64,000 nucleotides of DNA from Pseudomonas sp. LFM046 (GCF_000949385.2 NZ_JYKO02000001.1:5726678-5790677), one strand, 5' to 3'; counted from the first letter of the stretch, positions 36,714-46,917 are shown. Notes: generated by a model from the letters alone, not told the origin. A program made the numbers and translations.

Positions 36714-36717
<4 letters not shown>
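34918..36717 (+). CDS. mifS: Sensor histidine kinase MifS-like
   Basis: The 599-residue membrane kinase has TM1 at about residues 20-38, a periplasmic double-Cache-like sensor (LLNRDGLAVAASNW; FRPYFNETRAHGSGRFYAVGVISG, typical of DctB-type dicarboxylate sensors), TM2 at about 315-335, a coiled-coil linker, and H-box ALAHEINQPL with His384. The ATPase part has NLLRNALDAV, DNGGGI, FFTTKPAGAGLGIGL. It overlaps mifR by 4 bp (ATGA). In P. aeruginosa MifSR controls alpha-ketoglutarate use, and the downstream permease supports that here. A TTG at 34957 is an alternative start. Confidence 0.85.
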
Positions 36718-38054
<1,337 letters not shown>

Positions 38055-38070
38055 CGGCGCAAACGCTGTC

Positions 38071-38149
38071 GTAGGTTGGCGCTGAGCGAAACCCAACGAT
38101 CCCGGCATCGATTCCTCGTGGGGCCTTGCGGGCTCGGCACCCAACCTAC
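38071..38149. repeat. Palindromic repeat (GTAGGTTGG family)
   Basis: GTAGGTTGG (38071-38079) pairs with CCAACCTAC (38141-38149); the interior carries GAGCGAAACCCAACGAT. It lies right after the mifR stop and could end the mifSR message. Confidence 0.7.
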
Positions 38150-38166
38150 GGAAGCGCCACGCATCG

Positions 38167-38210
38167 GCGGAATCTTGCTCATCGCCCTCCCGGCGTCGGC
38201 AGGATTCCGC
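38167..38210. promoter_or_regulatory. Candidate MifR enhancer (inverted repeat)
   Basis: GCGGAATC (38167-38174) and GATTCCGC (38203-38210) are 8-bp inverted arms with centres 36 bp apart, 56-99 bp upstream of the sigma-54 promoter, where NtrC-type activators bind. Assignment is by position and symmetry only. Confidence 0.5.
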
Positions 38211-38265
38211 GCATGATCGCCGTCGATTCCCGCTGAAACCCTTCTATTCCGCACCTTTCCTCCGC

Positions 38266-38281
38266 TGGCACAGCTCCTGCT
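38266..38281 (+). promoter_or_regulatory. Sigma-54 promoter of the permease gene
   Basis: TGGCACAGCTCCTGCT matches the -24/-12 consensus TGGCAC-N5-TTGCW with the invariant GG and GC spaced by 10 bp; the only change is C for the first T of TTGC. The start codon of the permease is 66 bp downstream. Confidence 0.8.
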
Positions 38282-38346
38282 ATGAGCCAGATGCCCAAGC
38301 GCGGCCACGGCCAGCGCCCACAACAACAACTAAGCGTCGAGGAAAC

Positions 38347-39657
38347 ATGATGGATAGCTCCAGCACCCTGACTGCCTCTGCAACACCCCGCACGACATCC
38401 CAGCGCATCAAGTCCATTTTCAGCGGCTCGGTGGGCAACCTGGTGGAGTGGTACGACTGGTACGTATACGCCGCCTTCTCGCTCTACTTCGCCAAGGCCT
38501 TCTTCCCCCAGGGCGACACGACCGCCCAATTGCTCAATACCGCCGCCATCTTCGCCGTAGGCTTCCTGATGCGCCCCATCGGCGGCTGGCTGATGGGCAT
38601 CTACGCCGACCGCAAGGGCCGCAAGGCCGCCCTGCTGGCCTCCGTCCTGCTGATGTGCTTCGGCTCGCTGATCATCGCCCTGACCCCCAGCTACGAAACC
38701 ATCGGCGTCGCCGCGCCCATCCTCCTGGTGGTCGCACGCCTGCTGCAGGGGCTCTCGGTCGGCGGTGAATACGGCACCTCGGCGACCTACCTCTCGGAAA
38801 TGGCCACCAAGGAGCAGCGCGGCTTCTTCTCCAGCTTCCAGTACGTGACCCTGATCTCCGGCCAGCTCGTCGCCCTGGCGGTGCTGATCGTCCTCCAGCA
38901 GACCCTGAGTGCCGAGCAGTTGGAAAGCTGGGGCTGGCGCGTACCGTTCTTCATCGGCGCCCTGTGTGCGGTGGTGGCCATGTTCCTGCGGCGCGGCATG
39001 GAGGAAACCGACTCCTTCACCAAGACGAAGGAGAAGCCGAAGGAAAGCCTGCTGCGCACCCTGATGCGTCACCCCAAGGAAGTGCTGACCGTGGTCGGCC
39101 TGACCATGGGCGGCACCCTGGCCTTCTACACCTACACCACGTACATGCAGAAGTACCTGGTGAACACCGTGGGCATGAGCAAGGACGACTCGACCATGAT
39201 CTCGGCCGCCACGCTGTTCCTGTTCATGCTGCTGCAGCCCATCGTCGGCGGGCTTTCCGACAAGATCGGCCGCCGTCCGATCCTGATCGCCTTCGGCGTG
39301 CTGGGCACCCTGTTCACCTACCCGATCCTCAGCACCCTGCACAGCATCGAAACCTGGTGGGGCGCGTTCTTCCTGATCATGGCGGCGCTGATCATCGTCA
39401 GCGGCTACACCTCGATCAACGCCGTGGTGAAGGCCGAACTCTTTCCCACCGAAATCCGCGCCCTGGGGGTGGGCCTGCCCTACGCGCTGACCGTGTCCAT
39501 CTTCGGCGGCACCGCCGAGTACGTGGCGCTGTGGTTCAAGAGCATCGGCATGGAAAGCGGCTTCTACTGGTACGTCACCGCCTGCATCGCCTGCTCGCTG
39601 CTGGTGTACGTGTTCATGAAGGACACCCGCACCCATTCGCGGATGAACCACGAATGA
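38347..39657 (+). CDS. MFS dicarboxylate/alpha-ketoglutarate permease (KgtP/PcaT-like)
   Basis: The 436-residue proton symporter of the metabolite:H+ family has twelve predicted helices. Motifs are GSVGNLVEWYDWYVYAAFSLYF, RPIGGWLMGIYADRKGRKAAL (loop 2-3), RLLQGLSVGGEYGTSATYL and AELFPTEIRALGVGLPYALTVSIFGG. These are typical of KgtP and PcaT (PA5530). It lies behind a sigma-54 promoter next to mifSR, so uptake of alpha-ketoglutarate or a related dicarboxylate is the best guess. GAGG precedes ATG 38347. Confidence 0.85.
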   Translation: MMDSSSTLTASATPRTTSQRIKSIFSGSVGNLVEWYDWYVYAAFSLYFAKAFFPQGDTTAQLLNTAAIFAVGFLMRPIGGWLMGIYADRKGRKAALLASVLLMCFGSLIIALTPSYETIGVAAPILLVVARLLQGLSVGGEYGTSATYLSEMATKEQRGFFSSFQYVTLISGQLVALAVLIVLQQTLSAEQLESWGWRVPFFIGALCAVVAMFLRRGMEETDSFTKTKEKPKESLLRTLMRHPKEVLTVVGLTMGGTLAFYTYTTYMQKYLVNTVGMSKDDSTMISAATLFLFMLLQPIVGGLSDKIGRRPILIAFGVLGTLFTYPILSTLHSIETWWGAFFLIMAALIIVSGYTSINAVVKAELFPTEIRALGVGLPYALTVSIFGGTAEYVALWFKSIGMESGFYWYVTACIACSLLVYVFMKDTRTHSRMNHE

Positions 39658-39684
39658 CCGGGCGCTGAGCCTGGATCGTTGCCA

Positions 39685-39708
39685 GACGGGCCCTTCGGGG
39701 CCCGTTTT
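39685..39708 (+). terminator. Rho-independent terminator
   Basis: ACGGGCCC and GGGCCCGT pair around a short TTCG-containing loop and are followed by TTTTC, 28 bp after the permease stop. Confidence 0.85.
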
Positions 39709-39730
39709 CGTTGGTGGGGAAGGTAAAACG

Positions 39731-39845
39731 CATCGATCTGATGGGTTTCGCTTCGCTCTACACCATCCTACGAAGGTCCCGCTGAGCTCACAGGGCGTGG
39801 CGAAGCTGGCCGCCGTAGGATGGGGTAGAGCGGAGCGATACCCAT
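39731..39845. repeat. Inverted pair of GTAGGATGG repeats
   Basis: CATCGATCTGATGGGTTTCG...CATCCTAC (39731-39771) and GTAGGATGGGGTAGAGCGGA...CCCATGC (39815-39845) are opposite copies of the family seen at 25746, facing each other across 43 bp and able to form a long hairpin. Confidence 0.7.
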
Positions 39846-39900
39846 GCGGACAGAACTGATTCGCGAGCTCGCAGAACGCGCGCGACCCATCCTGCGATTT

Positions 39901-39933
39901 GCAGGGCCCTTCGCGAATGAATTCGCTCCTACA
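39901..39933. repeat. Interspersed repeat fragment (GAATTCGC family)
   Basis: CCCTTCGCGAATGAATTCGC then TCCTAC. It matches the reverse complement of the 18022-18120 element's left end. It lies 22 bp beyond the end of the CobW-like gene. Confidence 0.6.
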
Positions 39934-39954
39934 AGAGAAGCGGTATCTGCGCCG

Positions 39955-40920
39955 CTAACCCAGCCTGCACGCCTCCATTCCCGCCTTGAGCGCCGCCTCA
40001 TCCTGAGGCCCGGCGAAGATCAGTTCCAGACGCGAATCCTTGCGCCATTCGCTGGCCTGCCAGTGGATCGGCGCGCCGTCCAGGGCATTGCCGGAGAGCC
40101 AGCCGGCGTTGGTCTGGAGCACCAGCTTGGCCCGACGCCAAGGCAGGCTGGAGAGCCAGAGTTGCAGGCGCGTCAGCTCGAATTTCTGGCTCGGATGCCA
40201 CCGCCAACCAATGCTCCAGCCGTCGGCGCTGCCCTGGATCTGGCAGATCGGTTCGGCGGGATTCGTCCACAGAACGGGAGATTTACCCACACCTGTTGGT
40301 AACTCATCGATACCAACAGCTTTTCCACGTTGTGCATGGATGCCTGGAAGCTGCTCGATGTCTAGCCTTCCTTGCGTCGTCCACAGCCGAGGCACAGCAG
40401 GCAGTTTCAGGGAAAGTTGTTCACAGGTGGCCGAATCCAGGTTTTCGGCCTTGTTTAGTAGCACAAGGCCAGCACCCAAAAGTGCCTCTTGCTGGCTGTC
40501 TGGCAGTAGCTGGCCCGTAGCCAGCGCCGCCGCGTCCAGCACCATCACGCTCGGCTGTAGCGCCAGGACGCCCTCCCAAGGGGGTTCGCGTAGCTGTCGC
40601 AGTAGCTCGACGGGATGTCCGAGTCCGGAGGGTTCAATCAGTAGCCGGTCCGGCCGGGCCTTGCGCAGTAGCCGAGCCAGGCCCACCTGGAAGGGGGCAC
40701 CGTTGACGCAGCAGACGCAGCCGCCTGCCACCTCCGCCAGGGCGATGCCGTCGTCATCGCTCGTCAGTAGCGCGGCGTCCAGGCCGATCTGGCCGAACTC
40801 GTTGATCAGTACCGCCCAGCGTTCGTGGGCAGGCCGCTGCGCCAGCAGCTGGCGGATCAGGCTGGTCTTGCCGGCGCCCAGGGGTCCGGCGATGACATGG
40901 GTAGGGATATGAGTAAGCAT
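39955..40920 (-). CDS. CobW/COG0523 G3E GTPase, metal chaperone-like (1)
   Basis: The 321-residue protein has Walker A GPLGAGKTS near residue 13, the Glu-containing switch VLINEFGQIGLDA, metal motif GGCVCC (CxCC), LIEPSGLGHP and an NKAE guanine-specificity motif, with a CobW C-terminal domain. Such GTPases deliver zinc to client enzymes during zinc shortage. It resembles PA5532 and sits in a group with a second CobW protein and folE2. ATG 40920 is the start giving the normal N-terminus (MLTHIPTHVIAG); a longer upstream frame is antisense to the next gene. Confidence 0.82.
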   Translation of the reverse strand: MLTHIPTHVIAGPLGAGKTSLIRQLLAQRPAHERWAVLINEFGQIGLDAALLTSDDDGIALAEVAGGCVCCVNGAPFQVGLARLLRKARPDRLLIEPSGLGHPVELLRQLREPPWEGVLALQPSVMVLDAAALATGQLLPDSQQEALLGAGLVLLNKAENLDSATCEQLSLKLPAVPRLWTTQGRLDIEQLPGIHAQRGKAVGIDELPTGVGKSPVLWTNPAEPICQIQGSADGWSIGWRWHPSQKFELTRLQLWLSSLPWRRAKLVLQTNAGWLSGNALDGAPIHWQASEWRKDSRLELIFAGPQDEAALKAGMEACRLG

Positions 40921-40999
40921 CGGGATAGGGTGCTGCTTCACGGGCGGCCTGCAAAGCCCCGTGCTAGAGTCGCGTCCTTCATGACCTGGAAGACCTCCC

Positions 41000-41347
41000 A
41001 TGCGTATCTGGTTGCTGCCCCTGCTGCTGTTGCTGTCCGTTGACGCTCGCGCCGATGCCTGCGTTATCCACAGCCAGGGCGAAGGACTGGATGTGAAGCT
41101 CTGCCAGGAAAACCGTAGCATCCCCTCGCAACTCTTCCATGACGGGTTCTGCAAGCCGGAGATGAAGGGCCAGAAGGTCGAAGTGACCTATGTGGATAAG
41201 TGCCCCACCGGCGCGTTTGGCGTGTGCCGCAACGCCAAGGTCAGCAACCAGCCCTACCGTCAGGATCTTCATTACTACGGTGTCGCCAGCGACGCGCGCT
41301 ACCTGAAGCCCTTCTGCGAAGGCCAGAGCCAGGGGAAGTGGGAGTAA
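41000..41347 (+). CDS. Exported six-cysteine protein of unknown function
   Basis: The 115-residue protein has a signal peptide (MRIWLLPLLLLLSVDARA) and a mature part with six Cys (in ADACV, KLCQE, GFCKP, DKCPT, GVCRN, PFCEG), suggesting three disulfides in the periplasm. I do not recognise the family. It lies between two CobW-type zinc-chaperone genes, with AGACCTCCC but no strong ribosome site before ATG 41000. Two exact DnaA-box 9-mers fall inside it (41064, 41191). A metal-related role is only contextual. Confidence 0.7.
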   Translation: MRIWLLPLLLLLSVDARADACVIHSQGEGLDVKLCQENRSIPSQLFHDGFCKPEMKGQKVEVTYVDKCPTGAFGVCRNAKVSNQPYRQDLHYYGVASDARYLKPFCEGQSQGKWE

Positions 41348-41372
41348 GGACAGACGCCTTCCAGGGTCTCCA

Positions 41373-42581
41373 TCAGGCGCCCTCCTCCTCCGCCCAGGGC
41401 CCGAAGGGATCGGACAACATGGCCCAGCCCTCTGGCCCCATGGCCATTTCGTCGTCGTCCAGCAGGCAGGCATCCAGCGCCTCCCGCAGACGGTCGAAGT
41501 CGATACCCTGGCCGATGAACACCAGTTCCTGACGGCAGTCACCCACCTCCGTGCTCCAGTGCTGCATCACCGCCTGCTGGTCCTCTTCGTCCTGGGGCCA
41601 GTGCTCGCGGGGCACGAAACGCCACCAGCGGCCAGCCAGGCCATGACGCATCAACCCTCCTGCCTGGGACCAGTTGCCGGCTTCCCGATAGCGGCTGGCC
41701 AGCCAGAAGAACCCCTTGGAGCGCAGCAGACGGCCATTGCTCCACTCTCCGTCGAGCAAGTCGAAGAAGCGTTGGGGATGGAACGGGCGCCGGGCCCGGT
41801 AGACCGTCGAGGCGATGCCGTATGCCTCGGTTTCCGGCGGGTGCTCGCCGCGCAGTTCCTTGAGCCAGCCCGGTGCCCGGGCCGCGCGCTCGAAGTCGAA
41901 ACAGCCGGTGTCGAGGATGCGCTTCAGCTCCACCTGCCCCAGCACCATGGGCAGCACCTCGGCGTCGGGGTTGAGGCGGCGCAGGATGGAGGTCAGCTCT
42001 TCCCGCTCCGCGCTTGAGATCAGGTCGATCTTGCTGATGAGCAGCACATCGGCGAATTCCACTTGTTCGATCAGCAGTTCGCTGATGCTGCGCTGGTCGT
42101 CCTCGCCCAGGGTTTCCCCCCGGCTGGCCAGGCTCTCGCCTGCCTGGTAATCCCGCAGGAAGTTCACGCCGTCTACCACTGTGACCAGGGTGTCGAGCCG
42201 TGCCAGGTCGGACAGACTCCGGCCCTGCTCGTCGCGGAAGGTGAAGGTTTCGGCCACGGGTAGCGGTTCCGAGATACCGGTGGATTCGATCAGCAGATAG
42301 TCGAAGCGCCCTTCGCGGGCCAGGCGACTGACTTCCTCCAGCAAGTCTTCGCGCAGGGTGCAGCAAATGCAGCCATTGCTCATTTCCACCAGGCGTTCCT
42401 CGGCGCGGTTCAGGCTGACGTCGCGCTGAACCTCACTGGCGTCGATGTTGATTTCACTCATGTCGTTGACGATGACGGCCACACGCAGCCGCTCGCGGTT
42501 GCGCAGGATGTGATTGAGCAGCGTGCTCTTGCCGGCGCCGAGGAAGCCGGAGAGTAGGGTGACGGGTAGGCGTGGGTGCAT
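41373..42581 (-). CDS. CobW-family zinc GTPase with CobW C-terminal domain (2)
   Basis: The 402-residue metal-chaperone GTPase has Walker [15 protein letters not shown] (residues 10-23), [13 protein letters not shown], the metal site [24 protein letters not shown] and a C-terminal CobW_C domain ([14 protein letters not shown] to [21 protein letters not shown]). It matches the ZigA/YciC-type group (PA5535-like) induced by zinc starvation. It is divergent from folE2 across a Zur-like box, which probably controls both. Confidence 0.87.
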   Translation of the reverse strand: MHPRLPVTLLSGFLGAGKSTLLNHILRNRERLRVAVIVNDMSEINIDASEVQRDVSLNRAEERLVEMSNGCICCTLREDLLEEVSRLAREGRFDYLLIESTGISEPLPVAETFTFRDEQGRSLSDLARLDTLVTVVDGVNFLRDYQAGESLASRGETLGEDDQRSISELLIEQVEFADVLLISKIDLISSAEREELTSILRRLNPDAEVLPMVLGQVELKRILDTGCFDFERAARAPGWLKELRGEHPPETEAYGIASTVYRARRPFHPQRFFDLLDGEWSNGRLLRSKGFFWLASRYREAGNWSQAGGLMRHGLAGRWWRFVPREHWPQDEEDQQAVMQHWSTEVGDCRQELVFIGQGIDFDRLREALDACLLDDDEMAMGPEGWAMLSDPFGPWAEEEGA

Positions 42582-42697
42582 GGGGAGTCCTATGAGTCGC
42601 GCAGCCGAAGGCGTTCGCGTTGTTGCTGACGTTGCTTGAATTCGATGCAGCGGTTGGCAGTCGACCGCAGCAGCGGTGTCGATTGCTGGATGCTAAA

Positions 42698-42716
42698 TTT
42701 GTTATAACATAACAAT
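42698..42716. promoter_or_regulatory. Zur box (zinc-uptake regulator site)
   Basis: TTTGTTATAACATAACAAT. The core GTTATAACATAAC (42701-42713) differs from the gamma-proteobacterial consensus GTTATAnTATAAC at one base. It is 27 bp before folE2 and about 117 bp from the divergent CobW start. Confidence 0.75.
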
Positions 42717-42743
42717 ATCCAATCAGTTCAAGGCCTGCCTCCG

Positions 42744-43634
42744 ATGAACGCCATCTCCCTCCCGGATATCGCCACCCAATCCACCACCCTGCCCCTACCG
42801 CTGGACTGGGTCGGCATGTGCGGGATCGCGCTGCCGCTACAGCTGGAAGGCCAGCGCGTCCTGGCCAGCGTCGATGCGGGTGTCAGCCTGGACGACACCA
42901 CTGCGCGCGGCATTCATATGTCCCGCCTCTACCTTGCACTGGAGGAACTGGAGTCCTGCGAGCTGTCTGGAGGATTGCTCCGGCGAGTACTGATGCGCTT
43001 CCTCGACAGCCATCAAGGTCTGTCCAGCAGCGCCAGCCTGACGCTGCGTGGCGCGCTCCCAATGCAGCGCCCTGCCCTGGTCAGCCCGCTGTCCGGATGG
43101 AAGACCTATCCCTTCGAGGTCGTTGCACGCCAGGATCCAAGGGGGTTCCACGTGGAACTACGGCTTGAGTTGATCTATTCCTCCACTTGCCCCTGCTCCG
43201 CCGCACTGACCCGTCAGCTGATCCAGCAGCGCTTCGCCAACGACTTTGCCGACCGCCCCCTGGAACGGGACCAGGTGCTCGCCTGGCTGGGCACTCAGGG
43301 CACCACCGCTACGCCCCATAGCCAACGCAGCACCGCTCGGCTGTGGGTACGTCTGGGGCAGGCGGAGTATCTTCCGCTGCGCCGGCTGGTCGACCTCGCG
43401 GAACAGGCCCTGGGGACTGCAGTGCAGACGGCGGTGAAACGCGCGGACGAGCAGGCCTTCGCCCTGGCCAACGGTCAGAACCTGATGTTCTGCGAGGATG
43501 CGGCACGACGCCTGGGCAGCGCCCTGCGTGGTCAGGAATGGCTAGAGGGTTTCAGGTTGCGGGTCGTGCACGCGGAGAGCCTCCACGCGCACGACGCCGT
43601 CGCCGAGTACCGCTGGAACTATCCGGCGGAATAG
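42744..43634 (+). CDS. folE2: GTP cyclohydrolase IB
   Basis: The 296-residue enzyme makes dihydroneopterin triphosphate for folate synthesis and can use metals other than zinc, which lets it replace FolE when zinc is scarce. Family motifs are VDAGVSLDDTTARGIHMSRLY and the metal Cys region YSSTCPCSAAL. It lies behind a Zur-like box next to a zinc-chaperone GTPase, matching PA5539. Codons for RGFHVEL contain a perfect parS core (43145-43158). The 3' end overlaps the convergent cfa-type gene by 16 bp. Confidence 0.9.
   Translation: MNAISLPDIATQSTTLPLPLDWVGMCGIALPLQLEGQRVLASVDAGVSLDDTTARGIHMSRLYLALEELESCELSGGLLRRVLMRFLDSHQGLSSSASLTLRGALPMQRPALVSPLSGWKTYPFEVVARQDPRGFHVELRLELIYSSTCPCSAALTRQLIQQRFANDFADRPLERDQVLAWLGTQGTTATPHSQRSTARLWVRLGQAEYLPLRRLVDLAEQALGTAVQTAVKRADEQAFALANGQNLMFCEDAARRLGSALRGQEWLEGFRLRVVHAESLHAHDAVAEYRWNYPAE
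43145..43158. promoter_or_regulatory. parS: parS centromere-like site inside folE2
   Basis: GTTCCACGTGGAAC is the perfect 14-bp palindromic core of the bacterial parS site bound by ParB (consensus tGTTCCACGTGGAACa). It lies about 13.5 kb from the parAB genes of this window. Part of it is coding (TTC-CAC-GTG-GAA). Confidence 0.85.
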
Positions 43635-44809
43635 ATATCCCCGCGACTCCAGGGCAGTTCGTGGGCCCCGTTCCCATGGGGCTTGGTGGCGAGAATCTGG
43701 TGCAGGTTGATCCACCCCTTCTGGAAGGCATGGGCGCAGCCGGCCAGGTAGAGCCGCCAGATGCGCAGGGCCTGTTCCGGCACCAGCCTGGCGGCCTGAT
43801 CCAGCTTCGCTTCCAGGTTGGCACTCCAGAACTCCAGGGTCCGTGCGTAGTGAAGGCGCAGGCTTTCAACGTCCACCACTTCCATACCCGCCAGGCTGAG
43901 CTGGGCAATCATGGTGGAGAGGTGCGGCAGCTCGCCGTGGGGGAAGACATACCGGTCGATGAAATCGCCGGCGCCCCGGCCCACAGGGCGGCCATCCGGG
44001 TGCCGGGCGGTGATGCCGTGGTTCATGACCAACCCGCCCTCGCGCACGGCACCGAACAGGCGCTGGCAGTAGACCGGCAGGTTGCCATGGCCGACGTGCT
44101 CGAGCATTCCGACGCTGACCACCTTGTCGAAGCGGCCATCCTGGGGCAGATCCCGGTAGTCCAGCAGTTCAAGCTCCACCTGGCCCTCCAGCCCCTCCGC
44201 CTTGACCCGCTCGCGCCCCAGGGCCAGCTGTTCGCGGCTCAGGGTGATGCCGAATACCCGGGCTCCGTACTCACGGGCGGCGTGCCGCGCCAGGCCGCCC
44301 CAGCCACACCCCACATCCAGCAGGTACTCGCCGGGCTTCAGCCGCAGCTTGCGGCAGAGGTGATGCAGCTTGGCTCGCTGGGCGCTGTCCAGGTCCTCGG
44401 TGCCGGTGGGGTAGTAAGCGCAGGAGTAGACCATCTCGCGGTCGAGCCACAGGGCGTAGAAGTCGTTGGACAGGTCGTAGTGGTAGGAGATGGCGGCAGC
44501 GTCGGTTGCCTTGTCGTGAGCCTGGCGCTCAGGGACAGCCTCTTCCTCGTCTTCGACCAGCGCTTCGCTCAGGGCATCGCCGATCCGGATCACTTCTAGG
44601 ATGGGCCCGGCGAGGTCCAGCCGACCCTCCACATAGGCCGTGCCCAGGCTGTCCAGGCTAGGCCTGCCCAGCAGGGAAACCAGGCTGGGGTCTTTCACCG
44701 TCATGGTCACGGTGGGATTGGGACCGAGATCGACTTCCTTGCCATCCCAAAGCTGCAGCCGAAGCGGCAGTTGCAGATCGCGCAGGACCGTTGGAAGTTG
44801 CGCAAGCAT
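43619..44809 (-). CDS. cfa: Cyclopropane-fatty-acyl-phospholipid synthase
   Basis: The 396-residue SAM-dependent methyltransferase adds a methylene across the double bond of membrane phospholipid acyl chains. Residues 1-100 form the N-terminal lipid-binding part, followed by YDLSNDFYALWLD, YSCAYYP and SAM site LLDVGCGWGGLARHAA. VGMLEHVGHGNLP and the C-terminal LHYARTLEFW region complete it. ATG 44809 is set by AAGGAGGAG upstream. It corresponds to PA5546, one of the Cfa-type paralogues of Pseudomonas. Confidence 0.88.
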   Translation of the reverse strand: MLAQLPTVLRDLQLPLRLQLWDGKEVDLGPNPTVTMTVKDPSLVSLLGRPSLDSLGTAYVEGRLDLAGPILEVIRIGDALSEALVEDEEEAVPERQAHDKATDAAAISYHYDLSNDFYALWLDREMVYSCAYYPTGTEDLDSAQRAKLHHLCRKLRLKPGEYLLDVGCGWGGLARHAAREYGARVFGITLSREQLALGRERVKAEGLEGQVELELLDYRDLPQDGRFDKVVSVGMLEHVGHGNLPVYCQRLFGAVREGGLVMNHGITARHPDGRPVGRGAGDFIDRYVFPHGELPHLSTMIAQLSLAGMEVVDVESLRLHYARTLEFWSANLEAKLDQAARLVPEQALRIWRLYLAGCAHAFQKGWINLHQILATKPHGNGAHELPWSRGDIYSAG

Positions 44810-45020
44810 GGGAACTCCTCCTTTACCAAGGACACTGGAAAGGTAGACCACCCGGAGCCGTTGTCAGGCTATCGATTCAATAGTTCTCCTCAACCCGGGT
44901 GCTCGCAAGCGCTATCAATCGAGCATACGTACCTTCCTGAATGTTTTGACCACAACCTGGCACAACGGCTCAACGTTTTTGCGCCGAGGTAACGGACGTG
45001 CAAGTCGGCGACTCCTGAAA

Positions 45021-45050
45021 CACGAACGGCGCCCTAGGGCGCCGTTCGTG
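45021..45050. terminator. Perfect 30-nt palindromic terminator
   Basis: CACGAACGGCGCCCTAGGGC and its exact complement form an uninterrupted palindrome, followed by TTTC on the plus strand and preceded by GAAA on the other. It ends the glmS message 16 bp after its stop. Confidence 0.85.
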
Positions 45051-45066
45051 TTTCATCCGGTCCGTG

Positions 45067-46902
45067 TCACTCCACGGTCACCGACTTGGCCAGGTTGCGC
45101 GGCTGATCCACGTCGGTGCCCTTGAGCACCGCCACGTAGTAGGACAGCAGCTGCAGCGGGAGGGTGTAGAGGATCGGTGCCAGCGCGTCATCGATGTGCG
45201 GCATGGCGACCATGTGGGTGCCTTCGCCGTTCTCGATACCGGCCTCGCGGTCGGCGAAGACGATCAGTTGGCCTCCACGGGCGCGCACTTCCTGCAGGTT
45301 GGACTTGAGCTTCTCCACCAGTTCGTTGTTCGGTGCCACGGTGACCACCGGCATATCGGCGTCCACCAGGGCCAGCGGGCCGTGCTTGAGCTCGCCGGCA
45401 GGATAGGCTTCGGCGTGGATGTAGGAAATTTCCTTGAGCTTCAGCGAGCCTTCCATCGCCACCGGGTACTGGGCGCCACGGCCGAGGAACAGGGTGTGGT
45501 GCTTCTCGGCGAACAGTTCGGCCACCTTCTCCACGGTCTTGTCCATGGCCAGGGCCTCACCCAGGCGGGTGGGCAGGCGACGCAGTTCTTCTACCAGGTA
45601 GGCTTCGACACCCGCTTCCAGGGTGCCGCGTACCTGGCCCAGGGACAGGGTCAGCAGCATCAGCGCTACCAGCTGGGTGGTGAAGGCCTTGGTGGAGGCC
45701 ACGCCGATTTCCGGGCCGGCCTGGGTCAGCAGGGTCAGGTCGGACTCGCGCACCAGGGAGCTGGTGCCGACGTTGCAGATGGCCAGGCTGGTCAGGTAAC
45801 CCAGTTCCTTGGCATTGCGCAGGGCAGCCAGGGTGTCGGCGGTCTCGCCGGACTGGGAGATGGTCAGGAACAGGGTGTCGGGCTGCACTACCACCTTGCG
45901 GTAGCGGAATTCGCTGGCCACTTCAATCTGGCAGGGGATGCCGGCCAGACCTTCGAGCCAGTAACGGGCAACCATGCCGGCGTGGTAGCTGGTGCCGCAG
46001 GCGACGATCTGCACGTTGCGCACCTTGGCGAAGAGCTCCGCAGCGCGCGGACCGAACGCGTTCACCAGCACGTGATCAGCGCCCAGGCGGCCTTCCAGGG
46101 TACGTTGGACCACCTTGGGCTGCTCATGGATCTCTTTCAGCATGAAGTGGCGGTATTCACCCTTGTCGGCGGCTTCCGCACCTTCGTGGTACTGCACCTG
46201 CTCACGCTGTACGGCGTCGCCAGCCTGGGTCCAGATCTGCACGCTGTCGCGGCGGATTTCGGCGATGTCGCCCTCTTCCAGGTAGATGAAACGGTCGGTG
46301 ACCTGGCGCAGGGCCAACTGGTCGGAGGCAAGGAAGTTCTCGCCCAGGCCCAGGCCGATCACCAGGGGGCTGCCGCTGCGGGCGGCCAGCAGGCGGTCCG
46401 GCTGGCTGGCGCTGATCACCGCGAGGCCATAGGCGCCGTGCAGTTCGGCGACCGCGGATTTCAGCGCGTCGCCCAGGTCAGGCAGGCTCTTCAGCTTGTG
46501 GTGCAGCAGGTGGACGATGACTTCGGTGTCGGTGTCCGAGGAGAAGACGTAGCCCAGGCCCTTGAGTTGTTCCCGCAGGGCCTCGTGGTTCTCGATGATG
46601 CCGTTGTGAACCACGGCCAGCTCATCGCCGGAGAAGTGCGGGTGGGCGTTGCGCTCGCAGGGGGCGCCATGGGTGGCCCAGCGGGTGTGGGCGATGCCCA
46701 GACGGCCAGCCAGGGGCTCTTCCGCCAGGGCCTGTTCCAACTCGGCGACCTTGCCGGCACGGCGACGGCGCTCCAGCGTGCCGTCGTTGGTGAAGACGGC
46801 CACGCCGGCGCTGTCATAGCCACGGTATTCGAGGCGCTTCAGGCCCTCGACCAGGATTGCGGTGATGTTGCGTTCGGCGACGGCGCCAACGATGCCACAC
46901 AT
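45067..46902 (-). CDS. glmS: Glutamine-fructose-6-phosphate aminotransferase
   Basis: The 611-residue enzyme makes glucosamine-6-phosphate, the first step to UDP-GlcNAc and the cell wall. The N-terminal Cys nucleophile is exposed after Met removal (MCGIVGAV), followed by the glutaminase domain. Two SIS isomerase domains have [11 protein letters not shown] and [20 protein letters not shown], and the C-terminus is [11 protein letters not shown]. The 3' coding end is the target recognised by Tn7 TnsD; the adjacent 3' flank is intact. It is followed upstream by glmR and glmU. Confidence 0.96.
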   Translation of the reverse strand: MCGIVGAVAERNITAILVEGLKRLEYRGYDSAGVAVFTNDGTLERRRRAGKVAELEQALAEEPLAGRLGIAHTRWATHGAPCERNAHPHFSGDELAVVHNGIIENHEALREQLKGLGYVFSSDTDTEVIVHLLHHKLKSLPDLGDALKSAVAELHGAYGLAVISASQPDRLLAARSGSPLVIGLGLGENFLASDQLALRQVTDRFIYLEEGDIAEIRRDSVQIWTQAGDAVQREQVQYHEGAEAADKGEYRHFMLKEIHEQPKVVQRTLEGRLGADHVLVNAFGPRAAELFAKVRNVQIVACGTSYHAGMVARYWLEGLAGIPCQIEVASEFRYRKVVVQPDTLFLTISQSGETADTLAALRNAKELGYLTSLAICNVGTSSLVRESDLTLLTQAGPEIGVASTKAFTTQLVALMLLTLSLGQVRGTLEAGVEAYLVEELRRLPTRLGEALAMDKTVEKVAELFAEKHHTLFLGRGAQYPVAMEGSLKLKEISYIHAEAYPAGELKHGPLALVDADMPVVTVAPNNELVEKLKSNLQEVRARGGQLIVFADREAGIENGEGTHMVAMPHIDDALAPILYTLPLQLLSYYVAVLKGTDVDQPRNLAKSVTVE

Positions 46903-46917
46903 GGCTGTTCTCCTATC

